Part shown: one piece after another, positions 28,961 through 43,511 of the stretch
How positions within the stretch are numbered: the stretch's first letter is position 1
Layout: the number at the start of each line of letters is the position of its first letter
Assembly: GCA_017163975.1 (NCBI GenBank)
Contig: JAFFSR010000237.1
Coordinates: 8,928,001 to 8,992,000, forward strand
Source: Anastatus disparis
Taxonomy: Eukaryota; Arthropoda; Insecta; Hymenoptera; Eupelmidae
Direction of reading: 5' to 3'
Length of the DNA stretch: 64,000 bases
Program-made: the position numbers and the translations under genes
The notes under the pieces: generated by a model
What the model saw: only the letters and a program-made list of their open reading frames with translations
Told to the model about the DNA's origin: nothing
Database searches by the model: none

Positions 28961-31009
28961 GTTGTTAATTATTATTATTTAACGTTTTCCAAATAAAAAA
29001 AAATTTATTGCATAAAAATATCTATTTACGTAAAAAATTAAAGTCTAAATAATGTCACATAAACTTCAGAATTAAAATTACTGGTAAAATGATTTTAATT
29101 TATAATTATTTTTTACATTGAATTTTATTTGACGTTAAACTCTTTTTTCAAATTAAATAATTAATTCATTTTATTTATCTAAAATTGAAATACTCAAAAT
29201 TTTTTCAAACTTTCACGGAAACTTTTTATTTTGCTCGTGCTTATAGAATGAAATTTTTCTTTCCTGCACGAAAGTGCACATTGCTTCGCCATACGATAAT
29301 AACAGGAGTTTTGCACAACGAGACAAAATTTTTAACTAAATCTGTCTGCATTTTTTTTTCAAAAGCCTCTTTATATTCGACATGTAAAATAGAAAAAAAA
29401 AGGAACGGGTTTTTTACACACGGAAAGAGGGGCCTTTTAAAAAGCTTTTAGCATTCGTAATTGCTGACTATATTCAGAAAGTATACGAGAAAAAGTGACT
29501 GTCCATTGTTGAGTTTACACTTTTCTCGACACGTCGTTGAATAGTTATTTAGAATTTAAACTTTACAATTTTTCAAACTAATCACTTACGTCCTTTTTCA
29601 TGAGATTTTTACTGAAGCATTACATCAAAACGACCATTGTTTTAATTTTCAGTTATTATTTACATTTATGATTAAATTTTTTGTGTATGATTTCATCTTC
29701 ATTTTTAGTGCGTACATTTATTTAAAAAAATAGATTTCATCAATAAATATTTTGTTTTTTACATTAAAAATATAAATTTTGCAAAAACTGCGAGGTCAAA
29801 GTAAAAATTTTAAAATAAATTTAAGAAAAAACTTTTGAAATAAAAATCATATAATTTAATTGTATGGCTTTACCGATAGTATATAAAAAAATTTTTAAAT
29901 TAATAGAAAAAAAGTTTTCAAGTATAGTCCTAAAACCAAACGTGGAAAAAGGAAAAATTTGAAATCAGATCGACATAAAGGATTTTCTTATAGCTATATA
30001 GTCCTGAAAATTGACATTCGAGCTTCGCAAAATTCAGTAGCCAAGACTTATTTTCTAGCTTCTTGAATCGATTCTCGATGTTCCTTTTTTTACCAATGGA
30101 ATATCGAAAAGATTCCTTGGCTCTGCCACTACTACCAGCTACCACTACTGGCTATACGAAAAGGAAAAGAATTCGAGTGCCCTTAGCACTCTTTCGAAGT
30201 CAGGCCGTTAGCCTAGGCCCTTTTTCATCCACTTCACTTTGGCAGCCTGAGAATTAGGAAACCACTGTGGCTCTGGCGTTTTCATGAAATACTTTTATTT
30301 GCTCTTAGAAACGTTATTCATGTGGCTTTGCACACTTCCTTTCTTTCTTTTTTTTTTAAGACTTCTTCTTCTTCTTTTGAAAGGATAGTACAAAAAATTA
30401 AGGGGTTAGGATGGATTGAAGTAATCTTGAAATCTTTTAGAGACATTTTAAATGTTACGTCGTAAATTTGAATAAATTTTTTTCATGGAATATTATTCTA
30501 TATTTTTTATAGTGAAAATTAAGTTGGAAAATCCAATTAAAATTTCAAGAATAAAAAAATTTTGTAATTTTTTTTAGTAAATTTAACTCTGCATATTTTT
30601 AAATTGCAATTTTTTGAGAAAAAGTACTTGAAAAAAGAAGATTTTCGTTGTTTACCGCTAAAGTAAATATAGAAAATACGAGGTCTAAAAATAAACAAAA
30701 AACGAAAATAAACCCATATAATGAATGAAAAGAAAGTATATATTTATATAAAATAAATAAATGAAAAAGAAAGAGCGTAAAAATTGTAGTTTTATCAAAA
30801 AAATGTTCTATCACGACACATCTAACAAATAATCTGGCTGCTTGTGTTTCTCTCTCTCACGTTTATTACAAGCTTGGGGCTACGAGAGTGTGCGACGTTT
30901 GAGAGAGAGAGAGAGAAATAAAAAAAGGTGAAAATCTCCGAGTATTCGCGAATTGATAGATACATACTCGTTTCTCTCGACAATAACTTGTGATATCAAA
31001 GGAATCAAC

Positions 31010-31310
31010 GCTGCTTTCTTCTTATTCTTTTCTTTATTCTCATATACACACATATGTTTCACCCACGAGATTTCCTTCTTCTTATTCTTCCTTTTTTTTT
31101 CTTATATTTCTTCTACTACAGGGAATTGGCAATTGTACGCGGGTTTCAGACTCTGACTGGCTTTTTTTTCTATTCTCGCATCTTTCGCCTCTATTTTATC
31201 GTATATATATTTTTTTCTCTTTTTTTCGTATCTTGACTCTGTCTCTCTCTGTCTTATCATTTTTTTTCATTGTTTGTTTTTTTTTCGACTTTTTTTTTTG
31301 TTTTTGTATT
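31010..31310. repeat. Pyrimidine-rich low-complexity block
   Basis: T/C-rich stretch. Overlapping open frames in three plus frames and one minus frame are all low complexity, which marks base bias rather than coding. Confidence 0.75.
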
Positions 31311-33270
31311 TCAAAAATAGGAGTTGGTGATGTAGAATTCGCCTGGAAGTAAACGAGAGCGAGAAAGACTTGCGATTTGTCATTTTCATCGCAAGCGCGA
31401 AGACACAACAATGAAGGCTGGTTGAATGAAGAGACTGGTTTTGCAATTTCTTTTTTTTTTTTGTTACATTGTGCTATGTCTAATTTTGTACACAGAGAGA
31501 AAATTTGCTCCTTTTTTTTCGTCAAAATATTATACGGCATGAAAATGGTATCTTTATATAACTTGTTTCTATTGTTATTTTATCATGGATCTAAATATGA
31601 ATGAAATTTTTTTAAATATTATATAACAAAACAATTTCGTGAAAATAAAATTTAAAAAATTCTTGCGCGTCTTTGAATAAATAAATACAAATGAGGGTAT
31701 CTATATTGTTCTAGCTCAACAAAAATACTAAAAATAAAAATGAGCTTTTGTGTCAATACTAGAATTTGAAAATTTTGTTTATTATATTAATTAGAGAAAA
31801 TACATAAATGCAACTTTTTATATTAATATTTTTTCCATTTCTCATACTCCAAGAAAAATAAAAATAAATCAACAAACGTGAAAACATACTTCATACCTTT
31901 CAAGTAAATCTTCAGCACCGACAACACAAAATGATAAAAAAAAATAGAAACCAAAAAAGAAATAAAAGAAATTATCTTCTCTAGTTTTGAAACAAACGGC
32001 CACAGCTGTATGGAAAAAAAAATAGTGGTATAAGAGCTAAAACGAATCGGTAATTCTTCCTGAAAGCATCGTCGTTCTTTGGTATAGCATGGATTAAAAG
32101 CGTAGAACGATATACATTTTTGTTTCGCGAAACTTCCTCTGTATAGTCTCGCACAGAGAGAGGAAGTGAATTATCATGCAAATAGCCACAAGTCCGCTTC
32201 TTCGCGGCCCATTAGCTTAATCGGTCACAGTTTCTTACTCTCTTTCTCCCCTGATACTCCTTGTATTCCTTATTTTACCCATTTGAATGGCAAATTATTT
32301 CTTTTTTTTATTCTTCATTATTCTTTTATCCGCGAAAACAGAGGCGCCTTTAGACGTTCTATCAATAAGGCTAAATCAGATAGAGAGATTGAGAGAGTGT
32401 GAGCAAAAGGGAGAGAAAGTTTCTTCTTGGTTTATGTTAATGCAGTAAAGAAGGAAGGATAAAGTTTAGTCATATTTAATGCGAAATGAGGCTTGAAATT
32501 AAAATTTTTTTCCTCTTGTATATTGTACCAGAGCTGAGTGTTGCACGAATTTTTTATTAGTTTTAAATGTAAAACAAGGGTGGTAAATTGAATTTTATTT
32601 TAACGTCGCAAATTTGGTTTTATAAATTTTATTTATACTGAAAATTTGATTCACTCAAAAATTAAAAAACTTAATTTAAAAGCCGAAAATTTGTAAATTA
32701 AAATATGAGCTTTATTTATTAATAATAAATATTTAATTTGTTTTATAAAAAAAATTTAATAATATTGAAAATGCAGTGTGAATGGATTATTAATTAAAGC
32801 CAATTTTTTTAAATTAATTATAAACGTATTATTATTGAATTTTTCATTACAGTACAGGTAAAATAAATTACCAATATTTATTAATATAGCGGATACATTC
32901 TTTTATAATAGTATTAGTAAAAATTGATAAAATTGAAAAATGTTAAAAATTTGTAAGTTACATTAATTCAATTTAAATAATTTCATAATTACAGACTTTT
33001 ACAAACCCGAATCACAAAATTACTTTTATATGCAAAAATTGCATTTAACAAACCAAGCAAATCGTCGTGATGAGCGTTATCGTCCTTATTTTATTTTAGA
33101 CCAACTTAACACACAAGATATGTAGGAAATCGCTTCTCGTTAGCGCGCACGTCTTGGTGGGTGCTATCTTTTGGAAGTGTGGTATATATATACGAAAGAC
33201 TTTCTTCGCGTGGCGGACACTCGGAAGTCGTAAATATTTCAAATGCTACTGCTTCTGCTGCACCCCAGGA

Positions 33271-33400
33271 CGAACAAAAAAGAAGAAGAAAGAGAAAAAA
33301 AAAATAAAAGAAAAGAAAGAAAGAATTGAAGAACCAAAAGCTTGGCCACTCCTAGAAACCTCTTTCCACCATTCTCTCTCTCTCATTCTCCTTTTAAACT
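33271..33400. repeat. Purine tract followed by pyrimidine tract
   Basis: AAGAAG/AAAGAA-type purines (33271-33330) are followed 30 bases later by a TC-rich tract (33358-33395), so the two could base-pair as imperfect inverted repeats. Confidence 0.6.
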
Positions 33401-36400
33401 TCTTCAATAAAAAGCTTTTGAGATTCACTTATCTTGCCTTATATAGTCTCGGAAACCCTATTTTTATTCGCATATCGTAGTGAGTTTATCTTTTTTTTTA
33501 TTATTTAAATGCTAGGTTTGTTGAAATATTCAATACGTGAAAATGTGATAGTATTGTCATATTGTTATGTTGCATTGACGTCTGGCGTAAATTAAAATCA
33601 ATAAAAGTAATTTGTTATTCGGTAAGTAAAACTTTAAAATTTCCTTAATCAAACTGTTAACACTTATTCTTAAAAATAAGTAAGACGCTGTTTATACAGG
33701 ATGAAAAATAAATTCTATATACAGCGATTGAAAACACATTTTACAATCAATTTCGCTTAATCTACTAACTAAAGGCAAACTCAATTAAGAAATACAAAAC
33801 AATTAATTTCCAACCCAAGCGACATTCAAACGATAACCCTTTCTCCCTCACAGGCAACTTTAAGAAAACGATTCTCCGAAGCCACAAATAAGCTTAACTA
33901 CAGCAATTTTCTTTTTCTCACGACGACGCTACAGAACGCGAGATTTATCGATTTCGTCGCTTTGCTACTACTATACCAAAAGGAAAAGAAATATCTAAGA
34001 ATCTTATACGTTCCCTTTTTTTTGTTCTTTATTTCCCTCTTCCTTTTGTTTTGTTTTCTTTTTTTTTCTTTATATACTACAAAACAGAGGGAAGAAGCAG
34101 GTGTGTACCAAGCTTTTCGGACCAGTTTTCCATGAATACAAATGTAGACTCCACGAATTTATCCCAAAGCCCGATTTGTACACACAAGCGTACACCGGAG
34201 GAAGAACGTCGCGACGGATAAACACGACACACACGATACTACTACTACTCGTGTTTTTGATGCTCCAGTGCTCATACGTGCGTTATACTTGTGAATAATT
34301 TTTTTTTCTTTCCTCTTTTTCTTTTTTCTTTTTTTATTTTTTATAGTACAAGAATATCGTTATTAGTTGAGCATGTACAAGGTAATTCAGATATGAGAAT
34401 ATGGTTTGAAACATATGTTTTGCGGAAAATTGAAAAAGACTTTTGCATAAAATAAATTTGTGAGATAAAGTAATAATAGTTTGCATAATAATAAATCAGA
34501 TAAATAAGTGAGTTAAGACTTTCCTTTTTTTAATTGGATGCATCTAGTAATTTAAAGATACGTAAAAGTGGCATTTTTTTGTCATAAATGAAATTGTTGA
34601 TTTTTTCCTTGATTTCAATTTTCATTCCACTGACATCAATTTCATTTGTTAACGCAATATAATCAAAGTAATAAGTGGCAAACATTCTATGATTACATTA
34701 GATGTTAAAATTATATAAGAATTGCAAGTAAAAAAGAAAAATCCATGCACGTCGACAAGAAAAAGCGTAACTCATCGCCGCGAATGCTTTTCTCAATTCA
34801 AAAAGAAACCCTATCAAAAATTCCATTTTCATGTAACCATCTTGCTGTATTTTCCTTCCAAATAAAACAAGCTCGTTTGTTATGGTTTCTTGTACCTTTA
34901 GTTATATTTTGCTTTCCCGTTATACACACGTTACGATCATTTTGAAAGTCGATCTATTTTCTTTTTACCTCGTTCGAATTTTTTATCCAATAACATCACC
35001 GAAGAGACAAACTTAAAAAAAGAAGTTCCGTTCTACTTTTTTTTTATCTTTTTTATTTCATTCAAAAAAGTACGTTCGCAGCTACGTGAGTTCAAAAGTT
35101 TTAAATAGCTATACACAAAATAAAAGAAAGTAAAAAAAAAAAGGATTGGCGTGAAGAGACAGGTGGTAGCATAGTTTTTTTCAAAGACAAAACGAAAAAA
35201 AAATAGCTAAGAGACGTGCAAAAGAAAAAAAAAAAGAATAAAAAGAAAAGGGGGTAAGAGTTGAAGTAAAACAAAGTGAGAAAGGAGCGAGAGAATCTAA
35301 AAGGTGAGTACGAGAAGCAAACTCAGCGACTATAAACGTTTTATCTCAGCATCTCTCTCTCTCTCTCTTTTTCTCGGTGCATTTTCTTGTCTAGAAAACA
35401 CAATTATCCAAGCCGACCTAAGTTTCTCTTTCTCGTTCTCTTCACTTCCTTTTCGCGGCATTTAAGACGTTTCTCTCTCTTCTTTTTTTTTTTATTCCGA
35501 GATGGGTATACGACGGTACATGTTTTCTTTCTTTATCTCAGTACCTATTGCCCACGTTTCTTCTCTACCCGTCTTTACTTTCAGAGGATTTCTACTTGGC
35601 AGTTCACTGAAAATAAAAGCTCAAGAGTTTGCTTATGATAAAATAATACATCTTGCTTTACAGTTTTTGCTTGTATTTTTTTTTACTCCAGGTATTTAAG
35701 TGACGTTTAAATGCATAATGTTAACTAGGTATATTTTTGATGCATTTCGATTGGGATAGAAATAAAGTGGAAATTGATAAAAGATTATTTCCAAGTTTTT
35801 AAAAAGCAATAAAAAATTTTAAAATTTGGCAATGATTTTATAACAATTTTAATTTAGTATATATAATTCAGAAACTGGAGCTAATGTTAAGCATACTTTC
35901 ATTAATCATACTAAACAAATAATTTAGAATAATTCATAATTTGATATATCAATCTTAAATTTTAATCAATTTGTTTTTTTTAAAAAATAGCTCATTTTAT
36001 ATTCTTTCAAAAGAAATTGTAATATAAGCCAACACATAATTTAGCACGTCTGCCGTAAATATTTTTGTATTCAAAAACTCTACAATCTTCTCCAATTTCT
36101 AGCACATTTTAGATGCGCCCGTAAGATATAATAAAAATCTCGTAGCCCTGTAATTTCTCATCACGCAATTACACAGATTTTTTTTCTCTCTCTATTCTTT
36201 CTTTCTTTCTTTTGCTCTCTTTCACCGAGTCTAACATTGCAATCGCAGTATATCTCAGCCATAAACTTCTGTAGTTCCGCAAACGTACGTCCAAACGAAA
36301 AGAATGAGAGAATCAGCAAGCACGCTACAAATTTTTTGGCCTAACAAATCGTTTTTTATTTTTTATCTTTTATTTTATGATGGATTTATGAATAGTCGAA

Positions 36401-36775
36401 AGCTTTCTTTTTCTACGAAATTTCCTTACACTTATGAACTTTATTACACGTATTCTTTTTTTTTTTTTTTTTTCTTAAGAACTGTATAAAATTGATGGAG
36501 GATTGAAAGTAAGAATAAAATATAAGAAAAAGATAAATAAAGATTCTTTCTTTTATTGTTGCAGAAAGTTACATTTGATTCATGCATGTATCTAAATGTG
36601 AATAAGCGCATGCGTGCACAGTAAGCCATAGTATTTATATGCATTACAACGCAACGGAGCTGGAAATAACGAGTTCACCATAAACGAGATTTAAACGAGA
36701 AAGTACGAGGTAAGTCGCGACGCAGTGCTTTCGTCGTCATGCCCTTTTCTCTTTCTTCATCTCTTACATTTTCTT

Positions 36776-36796
36776 TCTCTCTCTCTCTCTCTCTCT
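36776..36796. repeat. (CT)n microsatellite
   Basis: About ten CT units within a pyrimidine-rich block at 36740-36850. Confidence 0.9.
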
Positions 36797-38019
36797 GTCT
36801 TTTTCTTCTTTTTCTCTTTCTCTTGCACTCGTATCCTCTTTTCTTTAACGAGACAACGCTTAGTTCCTTTACTACGCTATTCAAGAGATGCTTGATGTTG
36901 TTATTTTACATCCCTCTAGCGAAATGCTTTCCGTTCTTTCACTTCTCTCAAGTTAAGAAGAGAGAGTAGAAAAAAAAAGAAAAAATGGAAAATAAATAAA
37001 AGTATTAGAATTTATAAGGTAAATAATTTTCATAATAATAAATACTTGGTTTTTTATTAAAAATTATGATAATTTAATTGTGTAATAATTTTGTTATCAA
37101 TAAGATAGAAGTTATGATATGAATGAAATGTTGATATAAATTTGTCAGAATCAAATAGCAATTGTAAATATTGAACTCCTATTTGCTAATTTTGCACGAG
37201 AATAATTGAGAAAATTGTAGTTAAAAATATTAATAAATTAAAGTAATTGAAAAATAACTTTATCATTAGTTCGTGATACAAACCTTTTAAAATATTGATT
37301 TCCATATTAATTAAACTATTGTTCAGAAAGTTAAACATAAATTAATTTCCAGGCAAATCAGATTAAATTTAAGTGACATTGAAACCTTATACAAATGTAT
37401 GGATAGATTAAAAAGTAAAAATAATTGATGATTAGTTGTAGATGAGTTACTAATGAATCAAATTTATCCAGTATGAGAGATCCATAATTACATATGTCTA
37501 CATGGATGATATTGGTGAATAAATTTTGATATGCAAATATAGGAAAGTTATGTATTTGCCATGCACATGAAAGCTTATTAACCCACGTGTATGCATTATA
37601 ATGATTTCATGATGATTAACAAATATAAAAAAAATTATAGTAAATGAGATTACGATAATTTTATGTTAATTAATTTACCACAATTTCTATCGTCTATCAC
37701 ACTATGATAAAATTATAAATATTAATATATAAAGGATCAGAGAGTTGATATACATGTTAAATAAATAGCAACAATCACGTTTGTAAATTAAATCATTAGT
37801 TTAAAATAGAAATTGCGAAGTAAGATGCATTAAAAGGAGAATCACATTAATTTAAGACTGATAAGATACTACATTTTAATCATACATCATTTAAATTTGT
37901 AAACTAAATAGTATCAAAATTCTAGAACATTTAAAATATTTCTAGATTGTTTACTCAGAATAACAAAAGTAGAGATGCAGCCAATAATAGGATATTTCTA
38001 CAATGGATATAAAATATGA

Positions 38020-38165
38020 AATTCGTGTGGAATGACGGTACTCTGGCGATGGCTGTTACACGTGCTATGACAGTTTATCGGTTGATATTGAACAATTGAA
38101 TGCCGATTTCCCAACGGGCCAATCGGACGATTCTATCGAATCGTAATATCCAAGCCTAGGCCAGT
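38020..38165. promoter_or_regulatory. Candidate conserved noncoding island
   Basis: Complex sequence with a CACGTG E-box (38059-38064) and a short ACGATT...AATCGT inverted repeat. It follows about 1 kb of strongly A+T-rich DNA. No open frame or splice sites. Confidence 0.3.
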
Positions 38166-41100
38166 GTAAACATGCCTACATGTATATGTATATTCGCGGA
38201 CTAGCTTGTACAGATGCAAACGGAAGCAGTGCTGCAGTAGTACGACGAGAATACGATGTATATAACGGGTCGCAACGCGAAAGGGGAAAGGAGAGAAAAG
38301 AGAGAGAGAGAGAGAAAGAGAAAACGGGATCCAATGGTATATGACTAGATTTCAATCTGCGTCTACGTTCGAGTGCTTGAATCTCCTCCTCTTCTCTTTC
38401 CTCTCCGACCCTAATCCGAACTGTATTTCCTATACGATATATTCATCTTTCTCGCTTTCTCTCTCTTGCCTCTTTTCCTCTTTTGGCTTCAATGTATACT
38501 TGTATGCAATGTACATGTCCTATGTCCTGTCGCGTGCTTTTCCATTTTCCGTTTCTCCAATGTCCTCGAAAAGCGACATATAGCAATGCGACGACTGCCA
38601 ATGAAATACTTTTATTCGTTTGGGTCCTCATCGCGCATCCCGCGCTTTTTCAATCCTTATTTAACTTTTAGGATAGGTAAAACTAGAGATAGAAGGAGAA
38701 AGAGCGAAAGAGAGAACGTATATATGCGTCACCTCTTTCGACGAATTTTATGATCACGACTGCCGAATTGGTTTTCTGCTCGCTCTTTTATACCTTTTTA
38801 CCGCTCCCTCTCTTCCTCTCTTCTATTGCTTTATTTTATTTGAGGAACTGTATGCGATGCAGGCATGGCGGAAATATTGATGGGACATCAAGAGCTTTAT
38901 CATATTTATTTTGAACATTTTTTTTCATTAACGATTTTGATCTTCCGCAATTTTAAATGTTTGATTAAATCTTTTAGAAATTCGTAATATTAGTCACGTT
39001 CAAAATAGGATTACACTTGGACCTATTATAGCTTCATCATAGCCAATACTTAATTAAATGGAAATACATTATTGTTTTAGTAATTGATTCACATTACATT
39101 GATTCGCATAATTTTTCATATCGATTTCACATTTAATTAGTGAAAATATTTATGATGTGAATAGTAATCAACTAATCAAAGTTGAATTGTAAGGGACACA
39201 AAGCATACTCAAGTTCACTAAAATTAGATGAAAAGCCAATGCCCGTTTCCGACGTACCTCATTATCTATCATTATTATCATTGACTATAGTCGATACCCA
39301 AGCCACATGAACAGAAACAGAGCGCAATCATGTAGGACGAAAGTGGTTAGTACAACCTCCCTTTCCTATCACCCAGCGTACTACTCCCTGCTATTGCTCT
39401 TTCGCGCGAGAGGTCCACGACCACAGATCGATCGCAGAGCTCTTCTCTATTCATATCAGTTGGAAAGAGATAGAGGAAGAGAAAGAGAAATAGAAAGGGA
39501 AGAGAGAAAGAGAGCAAAGCTTTGGAAGGAAGGTTGATGCACATACACGTTGAACGTGCCGCGTTAACAGTTTCCGGCGAGTTGACGAGCTTTCAGATCT
39601 ATGGCGTTAGCTAACGTTCGATATGTATAGGAGGGACAATAGTTCGACATTAGGATCCTAGCTCTCTTGTGGCAACCTAAAATACACCCCCTTTTCGTAA
39701 CCATTACTTCCTCTCTTATGACTGTCTCTACTATCTTTCGTCATTATGACTTTCTCTCCTATCGCATATACGTATATATATGGGAGTGTGAAATTTTATG
39801 TTAGACTCTAAAGTGATTAGAGAAATGATAGTAGTAAATGATCGGTTAGCTATAATTTTGATATTATTGTTCGAAATTTTGAGGCTTGAAACACTGATAC
39901 ACACACGATTTTGCATCACGTTGTTCAGAATAGTCGTATTGAAGGTAATCCCAAAAGCCATTTCGCAGCTTGATTCTGAATCTAGCCAATTCGTACATCT
40001 GATGCTCGAACATATGCATTCAGTATTGTGAATGTTAGATCATAGTAGAACTATAGTTAAATAATAACAATGGAACAATGAATTTTGATCAATAAATGAA
40101 ATTTTAAAAGTTTCCGTGCTCATATTTGTAGTTGACTTTATTTAATCTTTATAAGTAGACAAAAAATTTTGAATAATATTTCTATTTGATGAATAGTAAA
40201 TTAAATACTGTTTCACAATTAGTTGATGTTATCCATATTAAATGACATTTTTTTAATACGATTTGTCATTCGTGACGTGAAAAAACTAAAATGTGGGTCA
40301 CACGTGGAAAAACTATTTTACATCATAAAGATTATTTTAGTATCTAACAAAAAGTAAGGCAATCTTTTAATTCTTCCAAATTTGATTCCAATCGCGTCCA
40401 AGGAAAATTCATTCTCTACGAAATTTATATCTAGCCTTTATCCTATCTTTTTAGTGGTTATAGGAGTGACCATTACTCGATTTCCAAAGCTTCTCCATTT
40501 GTTTCCAGGGTTATAACGTTCATGCGTTTCCCCTCGTCTGTTTGGTTTGTCAAAGGTGTGCGACGAAAGTGGACGTTGCCTCATCTTCCGTTGTCCTAAA
40601 CTGTCGCATGCTTTCGCGTGACTTGACTACTGTAGAGGTACTTAAGCTCAACGGGATGGATGAAGTGAGAGGAAAAGAGATAGAGAAAGAGGGGAAGAAG
40701 AAGAGAAAGAGAAAGCGCAAGGGAGAATACATTTAACCACAAAAAGCTGCTATATACGAATTCGATTTGATCGTCCGAGGGCATTCTAGTTGAAAGTGGT
40801 AAACTTTGAAGAAGAACGTGATTATCCACTACACGGTGGCAAGCAAAAATGATATCTGAATACTATCATTAGATCCAAACTTTTAAAATCTATCGATGTC
40901 TTAATATAAATCATTGAATATAATTATAATTACTTAATATTAAACAGTTTGATTTAAAATATTTTGATTAGTATTATTATATGATATTTCTTTACAAATT
41001 ATTTCATTATTTTATAAAAGATTTATGTGTTGGAACTTTTATAAATGAAATCTGTAATAAATCTATATTTCATCTATATGATTTTATAATTTTTTTTTCA

Positions 41101-41340
41101 ATTTATTTGTAATCATCTTCACTTATTTATTCATCCACAAAAATTTACGTGATTCTTCAAGGGAAATTGAAGAACGTTTTACACAATACATAAAAAAAAC
41201 CATTTACTTGGCAAAAGTAATCAACAGTCGTATCTCGAATATCCTTTAACGTTTGCAAATCAAATTATATTGCCCTCCATGGTAGAGAAATTCGAAATTC
41301 ATCCGACAAACAATAACCAAAGAGAGGGTGAGCATATCTA

Positions 41341-41470
41341 GTGCAGTTTCATTAACGAGCCCCGAGACTAAAGGGAGCGTGCGAAGTTGTCGCTAATTCA
41401 AATTAAGTCGAGCAAAGCCACTGCGGACGCGATACTACGCGAAATGCTCGCCTTCGCTTAATTAACCAGA
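41341..41470. promoter_or_regulatory. Candidate conserved noncoding island
   Basis: Non-repetitive, relatively GC-rich 130 bases with CATTAACGAG, CTAATTCAAATTAAG and CTTAATTAACC homeodomain-like cores. It ends where a purine-rich tract begins. No coding potential seen. Confidence 0.3.
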
Positions 41471-41906
41471 AGAGAGGAAAGAGATGGAAGAACAGAGATA
41501 GAAAGAGAGAGAGAAGAAACTATCCTACCTCCTTTTGCTTTCTCTCTGAATTGTCGTTTAAAGTTGACGTAAGTTAAGAGCAAGAGACAGATATATTGTC
41601 GTACAGATCTAACGCTCGTCGATTACAGTCCAGAAGTGACTCAGGAATAACACTAAACTTTCTTGGAATTGGGTTACGAATACTTGTTTTAATGATGATG
41701 TCGGAATTACTTTTAATTCAAATGCTTGAACTTATGGATCTTATTTTATAATTTCTGCTTATTACATATCTGCTTATGGAAAGTACATTATTTATGTACA
41801 TTAAAATACTATCGAAGGACTATCCTTAATTTAATTTCTACTTTTTTAAAATAATTGCATTTGAAGAGAAATCTATTTGTACTATCAGAGAACACAGTAT
41901 ATTCTG

Positions 41907-41988
41907 ATCTCATCTAGCGTATAATAGGTACACAACGAGCATGACGTATCTCATCTAGCGTGTAGTAGGCACACATCGAGCATGACGT
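41907..41988. repeat. Two-copy 41-bp tandem duplication
   Basis: Copies 41907-41947 and 41948-41988 both begin ATCTCATCTAGCG and end CGAGCATGACGT. They differ at 4 of 41 positions. The head-to-tail, complex (not simple-sequence) unit points to a local duplication. Confidence 0.9.
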
Positions 41989-42284
41989 TTGCAACTCTTT
42001 CTGTATCTCCCTCGAGAATATCTCTGCTGTATGCAATAGCTACCTCTTTGCGAGAGTGTAATACGATTAAAATGTAAACAAGTCAGAAACCGTATGGACC
42101 GTACATCGTACCTGGAGAGCTCGTGTATTCCCTCACTCTTTGACTATTTTAAGTGGCTTAACAAATCTGCAGACATGTTTTACTATACCGTGTAGATCCT
42201 ATTCGAATAAATCACAAAAAAAAGAAGATAGAAAGAGAAGCAGCAGTTCTCGCGGTTCTTTCGTGGTTAACAACGACAAATAAC

Positions 42285-42405
42285 AACGATAATGGAATCT
42301 GCTAGTACTGCGTAGGAATTTGTGGTGGGACGTTTTGCGATTACGCTCGTTACTTTCGTCGCTCTGCTGCTAGTTACACGCGTTAATATAACGATAATGG
42401 AATCT
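42285..42405. repeat. 16-bp direct repeat spaced by 105 bases
   Basis: AACGATAATGGAATCT occurs at 42285-42300 and 42390-42405, inside a less A+T-rich island. The repeated non-simple word suggests a shared protein-binding site or an old duplication. Confidence 0.8.
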
Positions 42406-42444
42406 TTGCCTGCTCGTAGTGGCTATGGCCTCTGGTGCAATGCA

Positions 42445-42470
42445 ATTATACGTGACGACCACGTTATAAT
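42445..42470. repeat. Small inverted repeat
   Basis: ATTATA-CGTG ... CACG-TTATAAT forms a 10-bp stem with one bulged base and a 5-base loop. Confidence 0.7.
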
Positions 42471-43511
42471 GACCGCGTAAAATAAAAAAAGGAAAAATTG
42501 CTTTCGGTAGAAGATGCGATTTGTGTATATCAGTAATTCGCAGATTATTTTTTGAAAAAAAATTTATAAAATTATAAACTCTATCGATAGTAGATATATG
42601 TTTATATAACAGTGAAGGAAGATATTTTTATTTTATTAGTCCAATTTATTTTATTGTTAGTTTATATTTAGAAATTTAATTAAAAAAATTTATTTACTCA
42701 CTTTGAAAATTTGGAAAGGTTTTAATTTGATTCTAATATAAATTATATGACTATTTTAATTATGTCGTACGTTTAATATTCAGAAGTGAAAATATACGAA
42801 TATAAAAAGACATTGATTTTCCATCGCTTTTACACTTTAATTATAATAGACGTTTTATAAGTTATATTAAAATATTGAATTTAATATTGTGCTGATGAGA
42901 ATTCATCTTTCAAGTATATTCTTTTTTCTATAAAAAATACTTTTTAATATATTATGTAGAAAAATACAAGATTTTGAAGATCAATATCAGCAGAATCTCA
43001 TAAAACTAGAGTGAATCGTTTGTCATGTATCATTGTATATCGTATATTTAAAGGTGATTGACTGGACGGTAATTAAAAATTCAAGCAAAGCTATTAGATG
43101 TATACGTCAATATTTCCATATTTCAGAAAGTAGTAAAAATTGTTTTTAGTCAGACATACACGTAAGACTATTTTTCTTGATAAAATATTTTAAACAATTC
43201 AAATATCCAATAATACATTATTTAATTTTTTATATATAACACAAGTTTAAAAATATAGCTTTCTGAATTGAATTTATTCATTGCATAAAAATGCTATTAT
43301 TTATTTTTAATCTAAAACCATATAGAGTTTCAATATCAGCAACTTCTTGTAATGTTTGTTCAAAATTAATATCAGCCATTGTGCCCAGACTAATACAAGT
43401 TTCATCTTGCATATGAATTGTCACATAACATTTCTCTATAAAAGGTAGTGTACCGCAGTGGCTAGCAAAACGTAGAACTTGTCAAAAGTCGAAACAGCCG
43501 AATAATCGAGA

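Larger units (their letters stand above)
28961..38019. other. Gene-free intronic stretch
   Basis: A+T-rich blocks alternate with purine- or pyrimidine-rich blocks (31010-31310, 33271-33400, 35100-35320, 36740-36850). Candidate open frames here are low complexity. The 37000-38000 part is especially A+T-rich and featureless. Confidence 0.55.
42240..42480. promoter_or_regulatory. Candidate conserved noncoding island with repeated word
   Basis: Relatively GC-rich, complex sequence carrying the duplicated AACGATAATGGAATCT word and a small inverted repeat near its right end. All frames are interrupted. It may be an intronic enhancer. Confidence 0.3.

Noticed and set aside
31196..31540. Minus-strand open frame of 114 codons rich in Lys
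   Set aside because: Antisense of a pyrimidine-rich block; poly-Lys low complexity.
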